Shown here: one piece after another, positions 28,359-36,814 of the stretch | How the letters are laid out: each line of letters begins with the position of its first letter | Position numbering within the stretch: position 1 is the stretch's first letter | Source: ZC4RG20 sp963782445 | GTDB lineage: Bacteria > Pseudomonadota > Gammaproteobacteria > Steroidobacterales > Rariloculaceae | DNA length: 64,000 bases | Assembly (NCBI GenBank): GCA_963782445.1 | Contig: CAWAJM010000001.1 | Span: forward strand, 124,001-188,000 | Reading direction: 5' to 3' | Notes under the pieces: generated by a model | Told to the model about the DNA's origin: nothing | Seen by the model: only the letters and a program-made list of their open reading frames with translations | The model's database searches: none | Position numbers and translations under genes: made by a program

Positions 28359-28439
28359 CAGCGCCGACAGGGAATCACTGGGATCTACCGATCTACAACG
28401 TCGATACGACCAAGCCGCGTTGCGCGAGGGGGGGCGAGT

Positions 28440-29480
28440 GTGAGAGCGATAGCGGGATGGGTGTGCGCGTTTGCGATAGCGGGGCCGGGTGCCGCGCTCG
28501 CCCAGTCGGCGGCGCCGGCCGGCCCGCCGGCGACGGGCCTCGTCGTGGGTGCGGGCAACTTCTTCAGCCCGATCATCGGCGACATGGACAAGGCCGTTGC
28601 GTTCTATCGCGACGGTCTCGGCTTCGAGGTGCAGGGCGGCCCGAGCGATGCGGACGCGAATCCTGCGCTGCGGAACATGTTCGGTCTGCCCGGCGCGCAC
28701 ATCCGCTGGACGATCGCGCGGCCGCCGGGGATGACGACGGGCGTGGAGATCGTCGAGATCGAAGGCGCCGGCGGGCGGCCGCTCGAACGGCGCGTGCAGG
28801 ATCCGGGCGCCGCCACATTGGTCGTCTACGTCCGCGATCTCGAGACGACGCTCGTGCGCCTGAAGGCGCTCGGCGCGCCCGTGCTCACGAGCGGCGGGGC
28901 GCCCGCGAGGCTTTCCCTCGACGGCCGCGTGGCGGCGCGCATGGCCATGGTCGAGGATCCCGGCGGGCACTTCGTCGAGATCGTGCAGCCGGCACGGATG
29001 CCGGCCACGCGGGCCCCGGCGGACGCGAACGTCGTCGACGTGCGCGTGCGCCTCACGGTCGACGACGTGGACAAGGCCGTCGAGCTCTATGCGGGCGGTC
29101 TGGGACTGGCGCTGCTCACGAAGCGCATGCCGGCCGACGACCCGGCCATCGAAGCGGCGCTCGGCGGCGGACGATATCGCGCCGCGCTCATGGCGGTGCC
29201 GAACTCGGGGCTCAAAGTGGAGGTCGTGGACTTCGCGGGCGTCGAGCGCCGGCGCGTGCGCGGGCGCTTGCAGGACCCGGGCTCGACGCGCATGCAGCTG
29301 CGCGTGCGCGATATCGATGCCGCGATGGCGACGCTCGTGCGCGCGGGCGGGGAAGTCGTCTCGACGGGCGGGCCACCGCTCGCGCTGCCGGTTCCGGGCG
29401 GGGCGCCGCTCAAGGTCGCGATCGTGCGCGGACCCGACAACTTGTTCGTGGTGCTCATCGAGGCGCCGCCGCGCGGATAG
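28440..29480 (+). CDS. Exported double VOC (glyoxalase-fold) protein 2
   Basis: A 346-residue protein, with the GTG at 28440 preceded by GGGGGGCGA. A signal peptide (VCAFAIAGPGAALA) leads to two VOC domains: FFSPIIGDMDKAVAFYRDGLG ... EDPGGHFVEIVQ and RLTVDDVDKAVELYAGGLG ... RGPDNLFVVLIE. The first domain keeps the terminal Glu; in the second the metal-binding pattern is weaker. Same exported two-domain layout as the 19151-20167 gene. It is the second gene after the carboxylesterase on the plus strand with an 81-bp gap. The reaction is unknown. Confidence 0.75.
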   Translation: MRAIAGWVCAFAIAGPGAALAQSAAPAGPPATGLVVGAGNFFSPIIGDMDKAVAFYRDGLGFEVQGGPSDADANPALRNMFGLPGAHIRWTIARPPGMTTGVEIVEIEGAGGRPLERRVQDPGAATLVVYVRDLETTLVRLKALGAPVLTSGGAPARLSLDGRVAARMAMVEDPGGHFVEIVQPARMPATRAPADANVVDVRVRLTVDDVDKAVELYAGGLGLALLTKRMPADDPAIEAALGGGRYRAALMAVPNSGLKVEVVDFAGVERRRVRGRLQDPGSTRMQLRVRDIDAAMATLVRAGGEVVSTGGPPLALPVPGGAPLKVAIVRGPDNLFVVLIEAPPRG

Positions 29481-29537
29481 GCGCCGGCACTCGACGAGGA
29501 AAGGCCCGCGTCGAGGCTCCGCCGAGCCGTTCGCGGT

Positions 29538-30437
29538 TCAGTCGTAGTACTCGGGCGCCTTCCTGAGCTTACGGAAGCCCGCGAGGTCGTGCTGAATCCA
29601 CAGCGTCGCGCCCGTCGCTTGGAGAAACGCCTCGATCTTCTTGCGCGAGCGCGCGGTCTCGGCGGCGTCGAACTCGAACGTGGGCAGCCGGCCGAGCCGG
29701 CGCTCGGCGGGGTAATGATAGAGGTCGCCCGAGAGCACGATCGGGCCCGTATGGGCGAGCTTGACGAACAGCACCTGGTGACCGGGCGTGTGACCCGGCG
29801 CGCTTTTCAAAATCACCGTGCCGTCGCCGAAAACGTCGTAGTCCTCGTCGCCGAGAAAGATCGTCCGGCTGTGCTTCAACGCCGAGTAAGTCGACGGCCG
29901 CGCCGGTCCGTGCTCGGCCGCGGGCGCGAACATGGTGTCCCAATCCTTCCTGCGCGCGAGCCAGGTCGCGCCTGCGAAGACATTCGCGTTGGCCGTATGG
30001 TCCCAGTGATAGTGGGAGAGGGCGAGGTACGTGACGTCGGCGGGCTTATAGCCGGCCGCGGCGAGTTGGGCGAGCAGCGGCGGCCCGAGCGCGACCGTGC
30101 GCGGCTCGCCGTCGGCGAGTACGAGATGCTGCGTGGCGCCGGCTTTGGCCGCAGCCCGCTCCGCGTCGGGTACCGCGCCCGTGTCCCAGAGCAGCACGCC
30201 TTTGGGATGCACGATTAGGAAGGCGGCGACCGAGAGAGAGGTCGTTTCGACGTCGGCGGGGGTCAGGTGGTAACGCGTGGGATCGGAGGCGAGTATGCCG
30301 CCGTCGAGCACGTAGACGCGCGGCGAGGTCACGGCTTCGGGCTTCGGCCTCGATTGCGCGAAGGCGCCGGCGGCGCCGAGCGCGGCAAGGCACAGCGAAG
30401 CGGCCAGCAAGAAGCGTCTCTTCGTAGCGGTCGGCAT
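29538..30437 (-). CDS. Exported AHL-lactonase-like metallo-beta-lactamase-fold protein
   Basis: A 299-residue protein with a signal peptide (residues 1-27, LAASLCLAALGAAGAFAQ). It has the full dinuclear zinc motif HxHxDH as LSHYHWDHTANANVF, GHTPGHQVLFV with the next His, VLSGDLYHY with the bridging Asp, and QHDLAGFRKL with the final His. These match the N-acyl-homoserine-lactonase (AttM/AiiA-like) branch. Signal-bearing members are common and often hydrolyse other lactones. Quorum quenching is possible but not shown. It is convergent with the VOC gene and divergent from the DUF4159 gene, with a 106-bp upstream gap. Confidence 0.85.
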   Translation of the reverse strand: MPTATKRRFLLAASLCLAALGAAGAFAQSRPKPEAVTSPRVYVLDGGILASDPTRYHLTPADVETTSLSVAAFLIVHPKGVLLWDTGAVPDAERAAAKAGATQHLVLADGEPRTVALGPPLLAQLAAAGYKPADVTYLALSHYHWDHTANANVFAGATWLARRKDWDTMFAPAAEHGPARPSTYSALKHSRTIFLGDEDYDVFGDGTVILKSAPGHTPGHQVLFVKLAHTGPIVLSGDLYHYPAERRLGRLPTFEFDAAETARSRKKIEAFLQATGATLWIQHDLAGFRKLRKAPEYYD

Positions 30438-30543
30438 GGCGGCGGTCCCGTGAATCTATTGCTCCCGGATCGGAGATTACCGAAAAAACCGTTAGGCGGC
30501 GAACCGGGCGCACGCGGATGCCGCGGCTGCTACAGTTGAGTCG

Positions 30544-31371
30544 ATGAACGTTCGAAGCCTCGCCGCCGCCCTCGCGTTGCTGCTCGTTGCCGAAGCGCCG
30601 GCCTGGGCTCAGAAGCCGTGGCGGGAGTACCCGGCCATCGAAGACTGGTACGGAGGCAGGGCGAAAGCGCCCGATCACGTGGCGCCGGCCGAGTTCGTCA
30701 TCGGGCGTCTCATGTATCCGCAGACGCGCCGCCGCCGCGTGCTCGGCGCCGGCCGCGGCGATTGGCGGCAGGGCGGGACGGCCTGGACCGTGGATTACCC
30801 GGATGCCGACCGGACGCTCGCGCGCGTGCTCTCGCGGCTCACGACGATCAACGTCCGCGCCGTCGAGCAGCCCGTAAACCTCGATGACGGCATCGATCCT
30901 TACTACTGGCCGTTCCTGATCTCGGGGCTCGTCGGCGCGTGGGACCTGACCGATGCGCAGGCTGCGAAGTTGCGCGAGTATCTACTGCGCGGCGGCTTTC
31001 TGCTCTGCGACAGCTTTTACGGCACGGTCGAGTGGGTCGGCTTCGTCGAGAGCATGAGTCGAGTCTTCCCCGACCGCCCGATCGTCGAGCTGCCCAACGA
31101 TCATCCAATATTTCACCTCGTCTACGACCTGACGAAGCGCCCGCAGGTGCCGACGTGGCAGCACTTGCCGCGGGGCTATCGCAACGACGGCGCCGTGCCC
31201 CACTGGCGCGCGATCCTCGACGACGACGGCCGCGTCATGGTCATGATCACCTTCAACAACGACATCGCGGATGGCTGGCAGCGCGCGGACGAGCCGCGGT
31301 ACCCGCACGCGGCGGCGAACGCCGCGCTGCGGCTCGGGGTGAATTTTGCGGTGTATGCGTTGACGCATTGA
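30544..31371 (+). CDS. DUF4159-domain exported protein
   Basis: A 275-residue protein with a signal peptide (AAALALLLVAEAPAWAQ). The rest matches DUF4159: FVIGRLMYP at the start, WTVDYPDADRTLARVLSRLT, YYWPFLISGLVGAWDLT, LRGGFLLCDSFYGTVEW and the C-terminal NDIADGWQRADEPRYPHAA. The fold is predicted to be like a glutamine-amidotransferase-type sandwich. DUF4159 genes often sit in operons with MoxR ATPases and VWA proteins, but none are here. Function unknown. Its stop is 3 bases before a strong inverted repeat. Confidence 0.8.
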   Translation: MNVRSLAAALALLLVAEAPAWAQKPWREYPAIEDWYGGRAKAPDHVAPAEFVIGRLMYPQTRRRRVLGAGRGDWRQGGTAWTVDYPDADRTLARVLSRLTTINVRAVEQPVNLDDGIDPYYWPFLISGLVGAWDLTDAQAAKLREYLLRGGFLLCDSFYGTVEWVGFVESMSRVFPDRPIVELPNDHPIFHLVYDLTKRPQVPTWQHLPRGYRNDGAVPHWRAILDDDGRVMVMITFNNDIADGWQRADEPRYPHAAANAALRLGVNFAVYALTH

Positions 31372-31374
31372 GAG

Positions 31375-31449
31375 AGAAGAAGGGAAAAAAAGGGGTCAGA
31401 GCCCTTTTTTGAGAAAAATGGGCTCTGACCCCTTTTTTTCCCTTCTTCT
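31375..31449. terminator. Perfect 30-bp inverted repeat, bidirectional intrinsic terminator
   Basis: Arms 31375-31404 and 31420-31449 are exact inverted copies over a 15-base loop. Each arm contains GGGGTCAGAGCCC next to a run of seven A/T. In both directions a GC-rich stem is therefore followed by a T-run, the classical terminator form. It occupies the entire gap between the DUF4159 gene and the convergent flavoprotein gene and even overlaps the latter's stop codon. The AGGGGTCAGAGCCC core resembles dispersed palindromic repeats of some proteobacteria, so it may be a mobile REP/MITE-like unit. Confidence 0.85.
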
Positions 31450-32626
31450 ACACAAACCGCGTCGCCACCTCGTCCCCGAGCACCATACCGCCGAGCTCCT
31501 CGAGCACGCCGTCGTTGAACAACAGGTGCTGATTGATCGTGACGGCATCGCGCAGCAGTCGATCGAGCGGTGAGCTCGCGTAGACGGCCGCAGGGCCCGC
31601 CGTGTCGAACATGAGCCGAGCGACTTCGCAGGCCATGCGGTGCGCATGGATCCGCGCGAGCCCGACGTCGCGGCGTGCCTCCATCGAAGCCTCGCCGCGC
31701 TCCTCGACTTGCTGCCACAAACGGTTCACGGTGTCGTAAACATACGCGCGCGCCGCGCCCAAGAGGCTCTCGGCCTGCGCGACGGCCAGGCGCGCGCGCG
31801 GCAGGTTCTTGAGCAGCACGGGCGGCGGCGGAATCGCGACGGTCTTCTGGCCCGCGAGCGCACAAAGCTCGTCGATGGCGCGCCGCGCTAGGCCGAGCGG
31901 CACGCCGGCCATCGGAATCGAGACCGAGGCCGTGATTGGCAGCCGGTAGAGCGGCTCGTCGCGCCCGGACGGCGCCATGAGATCGAGCACGTGGTGCTCC
32001 GGCACGAAAAGGTCCTTGGCCGAGTAGTGGTGGCTCCCGCTGCCGGCGAGGCCCGTGGAATACCAGGTGTCCTCGATCTCCCAGCCGCGCGCCGGCGCGA
32101 GCACGTGCACGACCTCGGGAGCCCCGAAGACGGAGCCGGCGGCGGCGTTGGTCCGGCCGTTCTCCACGACGCAGCCGCCGAGCATGACGTCCGCGTGCGT
32201 GCAGCCGGAACCGAAACCCCAGCGGCCGTTTACGCGATAGCCGCCTTCGACTTCGAGCGCGCGGCCGTTCGGCGGCGCCTGGCCCGCCGTCACGAAGTCG
32301 ATATCGGGATACAGCTCGCGCGCTGCCGCCTCGTCGAGCCAGGCAGCGAACAGCCCGCTGTCGGTGCCGATCTTCACGCACCATGCCACGGCGGTGTCGG
32401 CGTGCGCGAGAAGCTCGATGAGCTCGAGCTGGAGCGGCAAAGACATCTCCGGCCCGCCCCAGCTCCTCGGAAACATGACGCGGAAGCAGCCCGCTGCCTT
32501 GAGCTTGTCGACGAGGTCGCGCGGCAAGCGCCGAAGCTGGGCGGCTTCCGCCGCCCGTGAGGCGATCTCGGGAGCGAGCGCACGGGCATTGGCGAGAATT
32601 TGATCGGCGGTCAGGGATTCCGTCAC
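31448..32626 (-). CDS. Acyl-CoA-dehydrogenase-fold flavin monooxygenase (HsaA/HpaB-C2-like)
   Basis: A 392-residue protein. I chose the GTG at 32626 because AAGGAGA sits upstream at good spacing; an upstream in-frame ATG would add an Arg-rich stretch. The sequence shows the acyl-CoA-dehydrogenase N-terminal helices (LPRDLVDKLKAAGCFRVMFPRSWGG), the middle beta domain (GGYRVNGRWGFGSGCTHAD) and the C-terminal bundle (DGVLEELGGMVLGDEVATRFV). The F-G-S-G-C segment is typical of two-component flavin monooxygenases such as HsaA, which hydroxylate phenols using reduced flavin from a separate reductase. No reductase is adjacent. An acyl-CoA dehydrogenase role is less likely because the catalytic Glu region is absent. 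Confidence 0.75.
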   Translation of the reverse strand: MTESLTADQILANARALAPEIASRAAEAAQLRRLPRDLVDKLKAAGCFRVMFPRSWGGPEMSLPLQLELIELLAHADTAVAWCVKIGTDSGLFAAWLDEAAARELYPDIDFVTAGQAPPNGRALEVEGGYRVNGRWGFGSGCTHADVMLGGCVVENGRTNAAAGSVFGAPEVVHVLAPARGWEIEDTWYSTGLAGSGSHHYSAKDLFVPEHHVLDLMAPSGRDEPLYRLPITASVSIPMAGVPLGLARRAIDELCALAGQKTVAIPPPPVLLKNLPRARLAVAQAESLLGAARAYVYDTVNRLWQQVEERGEASMEARRDVGLARIHAHRMACEVARLMFDTAGPAAVYASSPLDRLLRDAVTINQHLLFNDGVLEELGGMVLGDEVATRFV

Positions 32627-32783
32627 GCTTGCTCTCCTTGCGGTCTTGGCGCCGCGCTTTGCCGCTAGTCTAGCCTCGCGGGTCTCGAGTTCGCCACGCC
32701 CGCTGTGCGGCCGGCCCCTGCGATGGCCTATCATGAGTCGCAGTGAGCCGGCGCGGTGTCGGCCCTTCGGGAGGAGAACACGA

Positions 32784-33344
32784 ATGCGGAGAATCTTGAC
32801 GGCGCTTGCCTGCGGGGCAGCGTTGGCGGCGACGACGGGCACGGCCGTCGCGGGCTACGGCGACGACCGGGCGGAAATCGAGAACCTGCAGGCCCGCTAC
32901 GTGCTGGCCATGGACTTCCATAATCCGGATGCATACGCTTCGACGTTCACGAAGGACGGCGTGCTCGACTGGGCCGGCGGCCAAGTCGTCGGACGCGATG
33001 CGATCCGCAAGTTCATGGCGAGCGGTGCCTACAATCCGACGCGCGGCGCGAAGGAGGTGCCGGGCTGGCCCGCCGCCTATCGCCACTTCCTCACGAACCG
33101 GGTCATCAAGGTCGACGGCGACCATGCGACGGCCGTCACGTACTGGTTTCAAGGCGGCAATCTCCAGGATCGCCACAAGTTCGAGTTCGGTCTGTTCGGT
33201 ACCTACGAGGACGAGCTCGTCAAGGTCGACGGCCACTGGCTGTTCAAGAAGCGCTCGATCTACAACGAGGGGCTCGAGAAGCGGCACCGCGCCGGCATGA
33301 AGGACCCGGACCCCTTCCTCGCGGGGTCCGGCTCGGGCAACTGA
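32784..33344 (+). CDS. Exported SnoaL-like (NTF2-fold) protein
   Basis: A 186-residue protein starting at the ATG at 32784 after GGAGGAG, with a signal peptide (ILTALACGAALAATTGTAVAG). The SnoaL_4-type domain follows: EIENLQARYVLAMDFHNPDAYASTF, VLDWAGGQVVGRDAIRKFM, and TNRVIKVDGDHATAVTYWFQGG. The pattern resembles the scytalone-dehydratase/limonene-epoxide-hydrolase-like pocket. Some exported relatives accompany aromatic or sterol degradation genes. Catalytic identity cannot be assigned. It is divergent from the flavin monooxygenase with a 157-bp shared upstream region. Confidence 0.75.
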   Translation: MRRILTALACGAALAATTGTAVAGYGDDRAEIENLQARYVLAMDFHNPDAYASTFTKDGVLDWAGGQVVGRDAIRKFMASGAYNPTRGAKEVPGWPAAYRHFLTNRVIKVDGDHATAVTYWFQGGNLQDRHKFEFGLFGTYEDELVKVDGHWLFKKRSIYNEGLEKRHRAGMKDPDPFLAGSGSGN

Positions 33345-33349
33345 AACTG

Positions 33350-33384
33350 CCGCCGGCTGTGCGCTTGCCGCGCAGCCGGCGGCC
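33350..33384. terminator. GC-rich hairpin between convergent genes
   Basis: GCCGCCGGCTG (33350-33360) pairs with CAGCCGGCGGC (33374-33384) over a 13-base loop that has a further short GC stem. It lies between the SnoaL-like gene and the convergent hypothetical gene at 33395. No T-tract. Confidence 0.55.
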
Positions 33385-33394
33385 GCTCGGCATC

Positions 33395-33991
33395 TCAGTG
33401 CGGCGAGCCCATGGAGGTTTCGTAGGCATCCTTGAGGTCCACGAGATGCTTGAGCGCCTTTTGCAGCTGCGGGTCCTTGGCGATGAGCTTGCGCATTTTT
33501 TTCTTCAGCAAGCCTTGCTTGTAGTTCGCGCGGTTTTCGAACTGGCCCGAGCCCCGAGCAATGCCGCCCTCCAAACCCTGAAGCTCCGCCGCGGCTTCGC
33601 CGGCCTGTGCTTCGAGCTCGAATCTCGGCCGGCACTCCCGGCGCGGAATGTGCGTGCCGGTCTGTAGCTCGTCCCTGCAAACGATATCGTATGCGTGGTC
33701 GCCGTCGATGGCGTTGAATCGGTCGTAGAAGGCGTCCTCGGCGAGCCGGATTTCCGCGCGCAGCTGGGCTGGACGGCGGCCTTGGACGACGATCTCGTCG
33801 TCCCCGGATAGCGTCGGCGAATGCGGCGCGCCCGACGTGCCGGCGCCGGCCGCGGCCGGCGCCTGTGCCGCGGCCGGCGCCCGCGCCGCCTGCGGCGTGG
33901 CCTCCTCGGTCAGGGCAGGCGCGGCGAGCAAGACCGGGACGGCGCACACGGCCGCGACCACCGCGGCTTTCGATAAGGTTGCGGACATCAT
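33395..33991 (-). CDS. Uncharacterised exported protein
   Basis: A 198-residue protein with a signal peptide (AAVVAAVCAVPVLLAAPA) and an Ala/Pro linker (about 30-60). The conserved-looking core is DDEIVVQGRRPAQLRAEIRLAED, then AFYDRFNAIDGDHAYDIVCRDE and RRECRPRFE with two Cys. The segment EIVVQGRRP resembles the start of exported proteins often found as "hypothetical" in gammaproteobacteria. The C-terminus is Lys-rich and helical (LLKKKMRKLIAKDPQLQKAL). I recognise no function. It is 16 bases downstream of the exonuclease III gene on the same strand. Confidence 0.6.
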   Translation of the reverse strand: MMSATLSKAAVVAAVCAVPVLLAAPALTEEATPQAARAPAAAQAPAAAGAGTSGAPHSPTLSGDDEIVVQGRRPAQLRAEIRLAEDAFYDRFNAIDGDHAYDIVCRDELQTGTHIPRRECRPRFELEAQAGEAAAELQGLEGGIARGSGQFENRANYKQGLLKKKMRKLIAKDPQLQKALKHLVDLKDAYETSMGSPH

Positions 33992-34007
33992 CGTGCGAAC
34001 CTCCGCG

Positions 34008-34779
34008 TCAGCTCAGCTCGATCCACGTCGGCGCACGATCGCTCGGTTTCTCCCAGCCGCGCACGTGCCTGTCGACGCCGGCGCGACCGAGCCGCGCGGC
34101 CGCGGCCGCATTCAATAGGAGATGGTCGATGCGCAGCCCGGCGTCGCGCTGGTACGCGTTGCGGAAATAATCCCAGAAACGTATAGATCTGCTCATCGGG
34201 ATGCAGCCGACGAATCGCGTCCGTCCACCCTTGCGCGACGAGGCGCCCGAACGCTTCGCGCGTCTCGGGCCGGAACAGCGCGTCGTCGACCCATCTCTCG
34301 GGCTTGTACACGTCCTGCTCGGTCGGAATGACGTTGTAATCGCCGGCGAGCACGACGGGCGCCTCGCTCGCGACGAGCTCCGCGGCGTGGCGCGCGAGCC
34401 GCTCGAGCCAGCGCAGCTTGTAGTCGAACTTCGGCCCGGGCGCGGGGTTGCCGTTCGGCAGATACAGGCAGCCGATCAGAACGCCGTCGATCGTCGCCTC
34501 GATGTAGCGGCTGTGCGTGTCCTCGGGGTCGCCCGGCAGCTCGCGGCGGATCTCGGCCGGCTCCGCGTTCCGCGCCAGGATCGCGACACCGTTGTAGCTC
34601 TTCTGGCCGTGCCAGATGGCCCCATAGCCCGCGTCCCGAAGCGGGGCCTCGGGAAATTTCTCCTGCGGCGCTTTGAGCTCCTGCAGGCAGACGACATCCG
34701 GCTGCGTCTGCTCGAGCCAGGCGAGCACGCTCGGGAGGCGGGCATTGATGCTGTTGACGTTGTAAGTGGCGATTCTCAA
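34008..34779 (-). pseudogene. xthA: Exodeoxyribonuclease III with one-base frameshift
   Basis: Exonuclease III of the ExoIII/APE family, repairing abasic sites and 3' ends. I favour the TTG at 34779, as GGAGGG lies 9 bases upstream and the family starts M-R-I-A-T-Y-N-V-N-S; an ATG 30 bases earlier has no ribosome site. The motifs CLQELKAP (metal-binding Glu), GDYNVIPTEQDVY and the C-terminal RIDHLLLN (catalytic Asp-His) are present, but the last lies in another frame. The break is at 34176-34182, where the plus strand has GAAACGT. Removing one A restores YTFWDYFRNAYQRDAGLRIDH and a 256-residue protein. It is probably functional in the real genome. Confidence 0.85.
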
Positions 34780-35077
34780 CCTGTGCAGCCCTCCGCGGAC
34801 GCGTTTCATGAATGAGAAGCGTTCAAAGAATCCCTCCGCGGACGCGTCGCCCGCGCGCGCCCAGCGGAGCGTACCCCGGCGCCTCGGCGCGGGGAAAGCA
34901 TCGGGCGTCGGCGGTGCGCCCCACGTCGCCGGATGCCGCGGGTGTCGTTATGACATAACGTAGGGTTTCGGGTCTCGAAGGACCGGAGCGTCGACCGGTT
35001 CATTCCGCGTTCAGCGCCCGCGTGGGAGGCTGGTGCCCATCGACGAGCGGATCGTCGCAGACGGAAGGAACTCGCGC

Positions 35078-35572
35078 ATGGCAAGACAGGCGTTTCCGCA
35101 AGGAGCTGGCCGGAGCACGGCGCGGCGTGCGGCCTTCGCGGCGCTGCTCGCCGTCTACGCACAGGGCTTCGCGTGTGGCGCGGAGGCGGCCTCGGCGAGC
35201 GTCGAGCGGCAGTGCCTCGCGCAGGCGATGTACTGGGAGGCGAGGGGGGAAGGCCGCCGCGGCATGATCGCAGTGGGATGGACCGTGTTGAACCGCATGC
35301 GCAGCCCGCGCTTCCCGGCGACGCCCTGCGGCGTCGTCCACGAAGGCGGGGAGCGGCCGCCCTGTCAGTTCTCCTACTGGTGCGACGGCAAGAGCGACAG
35401 GCCCCGCGACCTGCGCAGTTGGCAAGAAGCGCTCGGCATCGCGGCCAAGCTCTTACGCCACCCGCCGCGCGATCCCACACACGGTGCGCTGTACTTTCAC
35501 GGCCCGGGCGTACGAACGCCGCGGCACCGGGTCCGGACCGCGCACATCGGCCGGCAAGTGTTCTATCGATGA
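35078..35572 (+). CDS. Exported cell-wall hydrolase, SleB family (Hydrolase_2)
   Basis: A 164-residue protein from the ATG at 35078 (GGAAGG upstream), with a signal sequence (AAFAALLAVYAQGFACGAEA). The SleB/Hydrolase_2 signature is clear: CLAQAMYWEARGEGRRGM with the catalytic-type Glu, then AVGWTVLNRMRSPRFP, TPCGVVHE, PPCQFSYWCDGKSD and THGALYFHGPGVRTP. The family cleaves peptidoglycan by lytic transglycosylase-type activity. Four Cys in two pairs suggest disulfides in the periplasm. It is convergent with the DUF6152-type gene, 14 bases apart. Confidence 0.85.
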   Translation: MARQAFPQGAGRSTARRAAFAALLAVYAQGFACGAEAASASVERQCLAQAMYWEARGEGRRGMIAVGWTVLNRMRSPRFPATPCGVVHEGGERPPCQFSYWCDGKSDRPRDLRSWQEALGIAAKLLRHPPRDPTHGALYFHGPGVRTPRHRVRTAHIGRQVFYR

Positions 35573-35586
35573 CCGGCCCGCGCCGC

Positions 35587-36669
35587 TCACTTGCCGTCGA
35601 GCAGGCTCTTGCCCGCCGCGCGCGAGAATTGCCGCGCGGACTCCACATTGCAATTGTACGGCACCCAGCGCGCATCGTCGGGCACACGCGCGAGCTCGAT
35701 GCGCGCGTTATGCGGCTTGCTCATGTACACCGGATCGAAGAGCGTGTACTCGTAAACGAGCGTGAGGCCGTCGGGGCTCACGGAGAAGCGTTCCGTGACC
35801 GTCTTGCGGGCGCTCGAGGGCACGTCGGCGCCGCCGCCGTTGATCTGCGTCGCTGCGCCGAGGCCCCAGCGCGAGGGCGGATAGTCCCGGCTCTCAACCA
35901 CGAGCGTCGCGCCCTCGATATGGCCGCGTACGCGGCCCCATTGGCCCTTGGGATCCGCGGGCGCGAAGTCGTCGCCGAGCGGAACCTTGCGGTTCACGTC
36001 GTAGGCTTCGTTCCGGATGACGACGTTGTCCTGGCCGAAGCGGATATCGACGTAGTAGCCCGGCGCATTGAACACGACCGGGATGCTCATGGGCTCGCAG
36101 GTGTTGGCCGGCGAGAGTGTTTGATCGTAGCCGCGCCAGGCGGCGAGTCCGGCCGCGTTGAGCGGCAGCACGGAAGTCTTGCCTTCACGTTGATACGGCG
36201 GGCGCCAGCGGCCCGCGGCGCGGCGGGCGCCGACGGCATCCGGCGCGACGACCGGCTCGGCGGCCACCGCCGTGGCGGCGCCGATGGGCTTGCGGTCCGG
36301 CGTCAGGAACTCGCTCGAATTGGCGCGGTGCAGGCCGCGCCGGCTCGGCGAGCCGACTGCAATGATCGAATCGCCGTACTTGATCGAATCGGCCGCGATA
36401 CCTTTGGCCACGAGCCCCTTCACGGCGCTCGACTCGATCTCCCAGTCCTGCGGCGATGCGTCGAGCGGCTTGCCGTTCTCGTAGGCGACGCCGCGGACGA
36501 CGAGCGAGGAATGCGGACTGCGCAGCTTGAAATCGAGCACTTTGCCGTGAATCTCGATATGCCGGCTCGGGTCGAAGTTCGCCGAGACCGAATGATGCGC
36601 AAATGCGGCGCCGGCAATGCCGGCCAAGGCCGCCAAGAACATGCTTCGAAGCCACCTCGACGTCGTCAT
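35587..36669 (-). CDS. Exported protein with an N-terminal DUF6152-type domain
   Basis: A 360-residue protein with a signal peptide ending GIAGAAFA and a mature start HHSVSANFDPSRHIEIHGKV, the same His-His opening as the small 13699-14088 protein. That N-terminal domain (about residues 24-110) is followed by a linker and a beta-rich C-terminal half (GRVRGHIEGATLVVESRDYP, DGLTLVYEYTLFDPVYMSKPH, ending with WVPYNCN). This two-part layout recurs in exported DUF6152-related proteins. Function is unknown; the N-terminal His-His may bind copper or zinc, which is speculation. It is 146 bases downstream of the tannase start on the same strand order, so it is not in that operon. Confidence 0.7.
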   Translation of the reverse strand: MTTSRWLRSMFLAALAGIAGAAFAHHSVSANFDPSRHIEIHGKVLDFKLRSPHSSLVVRGVAYENGKPLDASPQDWEIESSAVKGLVAKGIAADSIKYGDSIIAVGSPSRRGLHRANSSEFLTPDRKPIGAATAVAAEPVVAPDAVGARRAAGRWRPPYQREGKTSVLPLNAAGLAAWRGYDQTLSPANTCEPMSIPVVFNAPGYYVDIRFGQDNVVIRNEAYDVNRKVPLGDDFAPADPKGQWGRVRGHIEGATLVVESRDYPPSRWGLGAATQINGGGADVPSSARKTVTERFSVSPDGLTLVYEYTLFDPVYMSKPHNARIELARVPDDARWVPYNCNVESARQFSRAAGKSLLDGK

Positions 36670-36814
36670 GGCATCCCCTCGTTCTCGTTGTTATGCCCGA
36701 ATCGCCCGCTCGAGGCTCCAGTTTACCGCGTTTCCGATAATGCGACCGCCTTGACGCCGTCTCGTCCCTGAGACGGCGTGCGTCGAACCGGCGGCCGCGG
36801 CGCCGCCGCAAGGC

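Noticed and set aside
26019..28970. 983-codon open frame antisense to the CYD-motif protein and carboxylesterase
   Set aside because: Low-complexity Arg/Ala composition and no motif; the sense genes have signal peptides and active-site motifs.
34780..34809. ATG start at 34809 for exonuclease III
   Set aside because: No ribosome site and ten residues not seen in the family; TTG at 34779 follows GGAGGG and aligns with the family start.
34810..35077. Possible small genes between exonuclease III and the SleB-type gene
   Set aside because: No start with a ribosome site and no motif; frames are broken by stops or read as Arg/Ser-rich noise.
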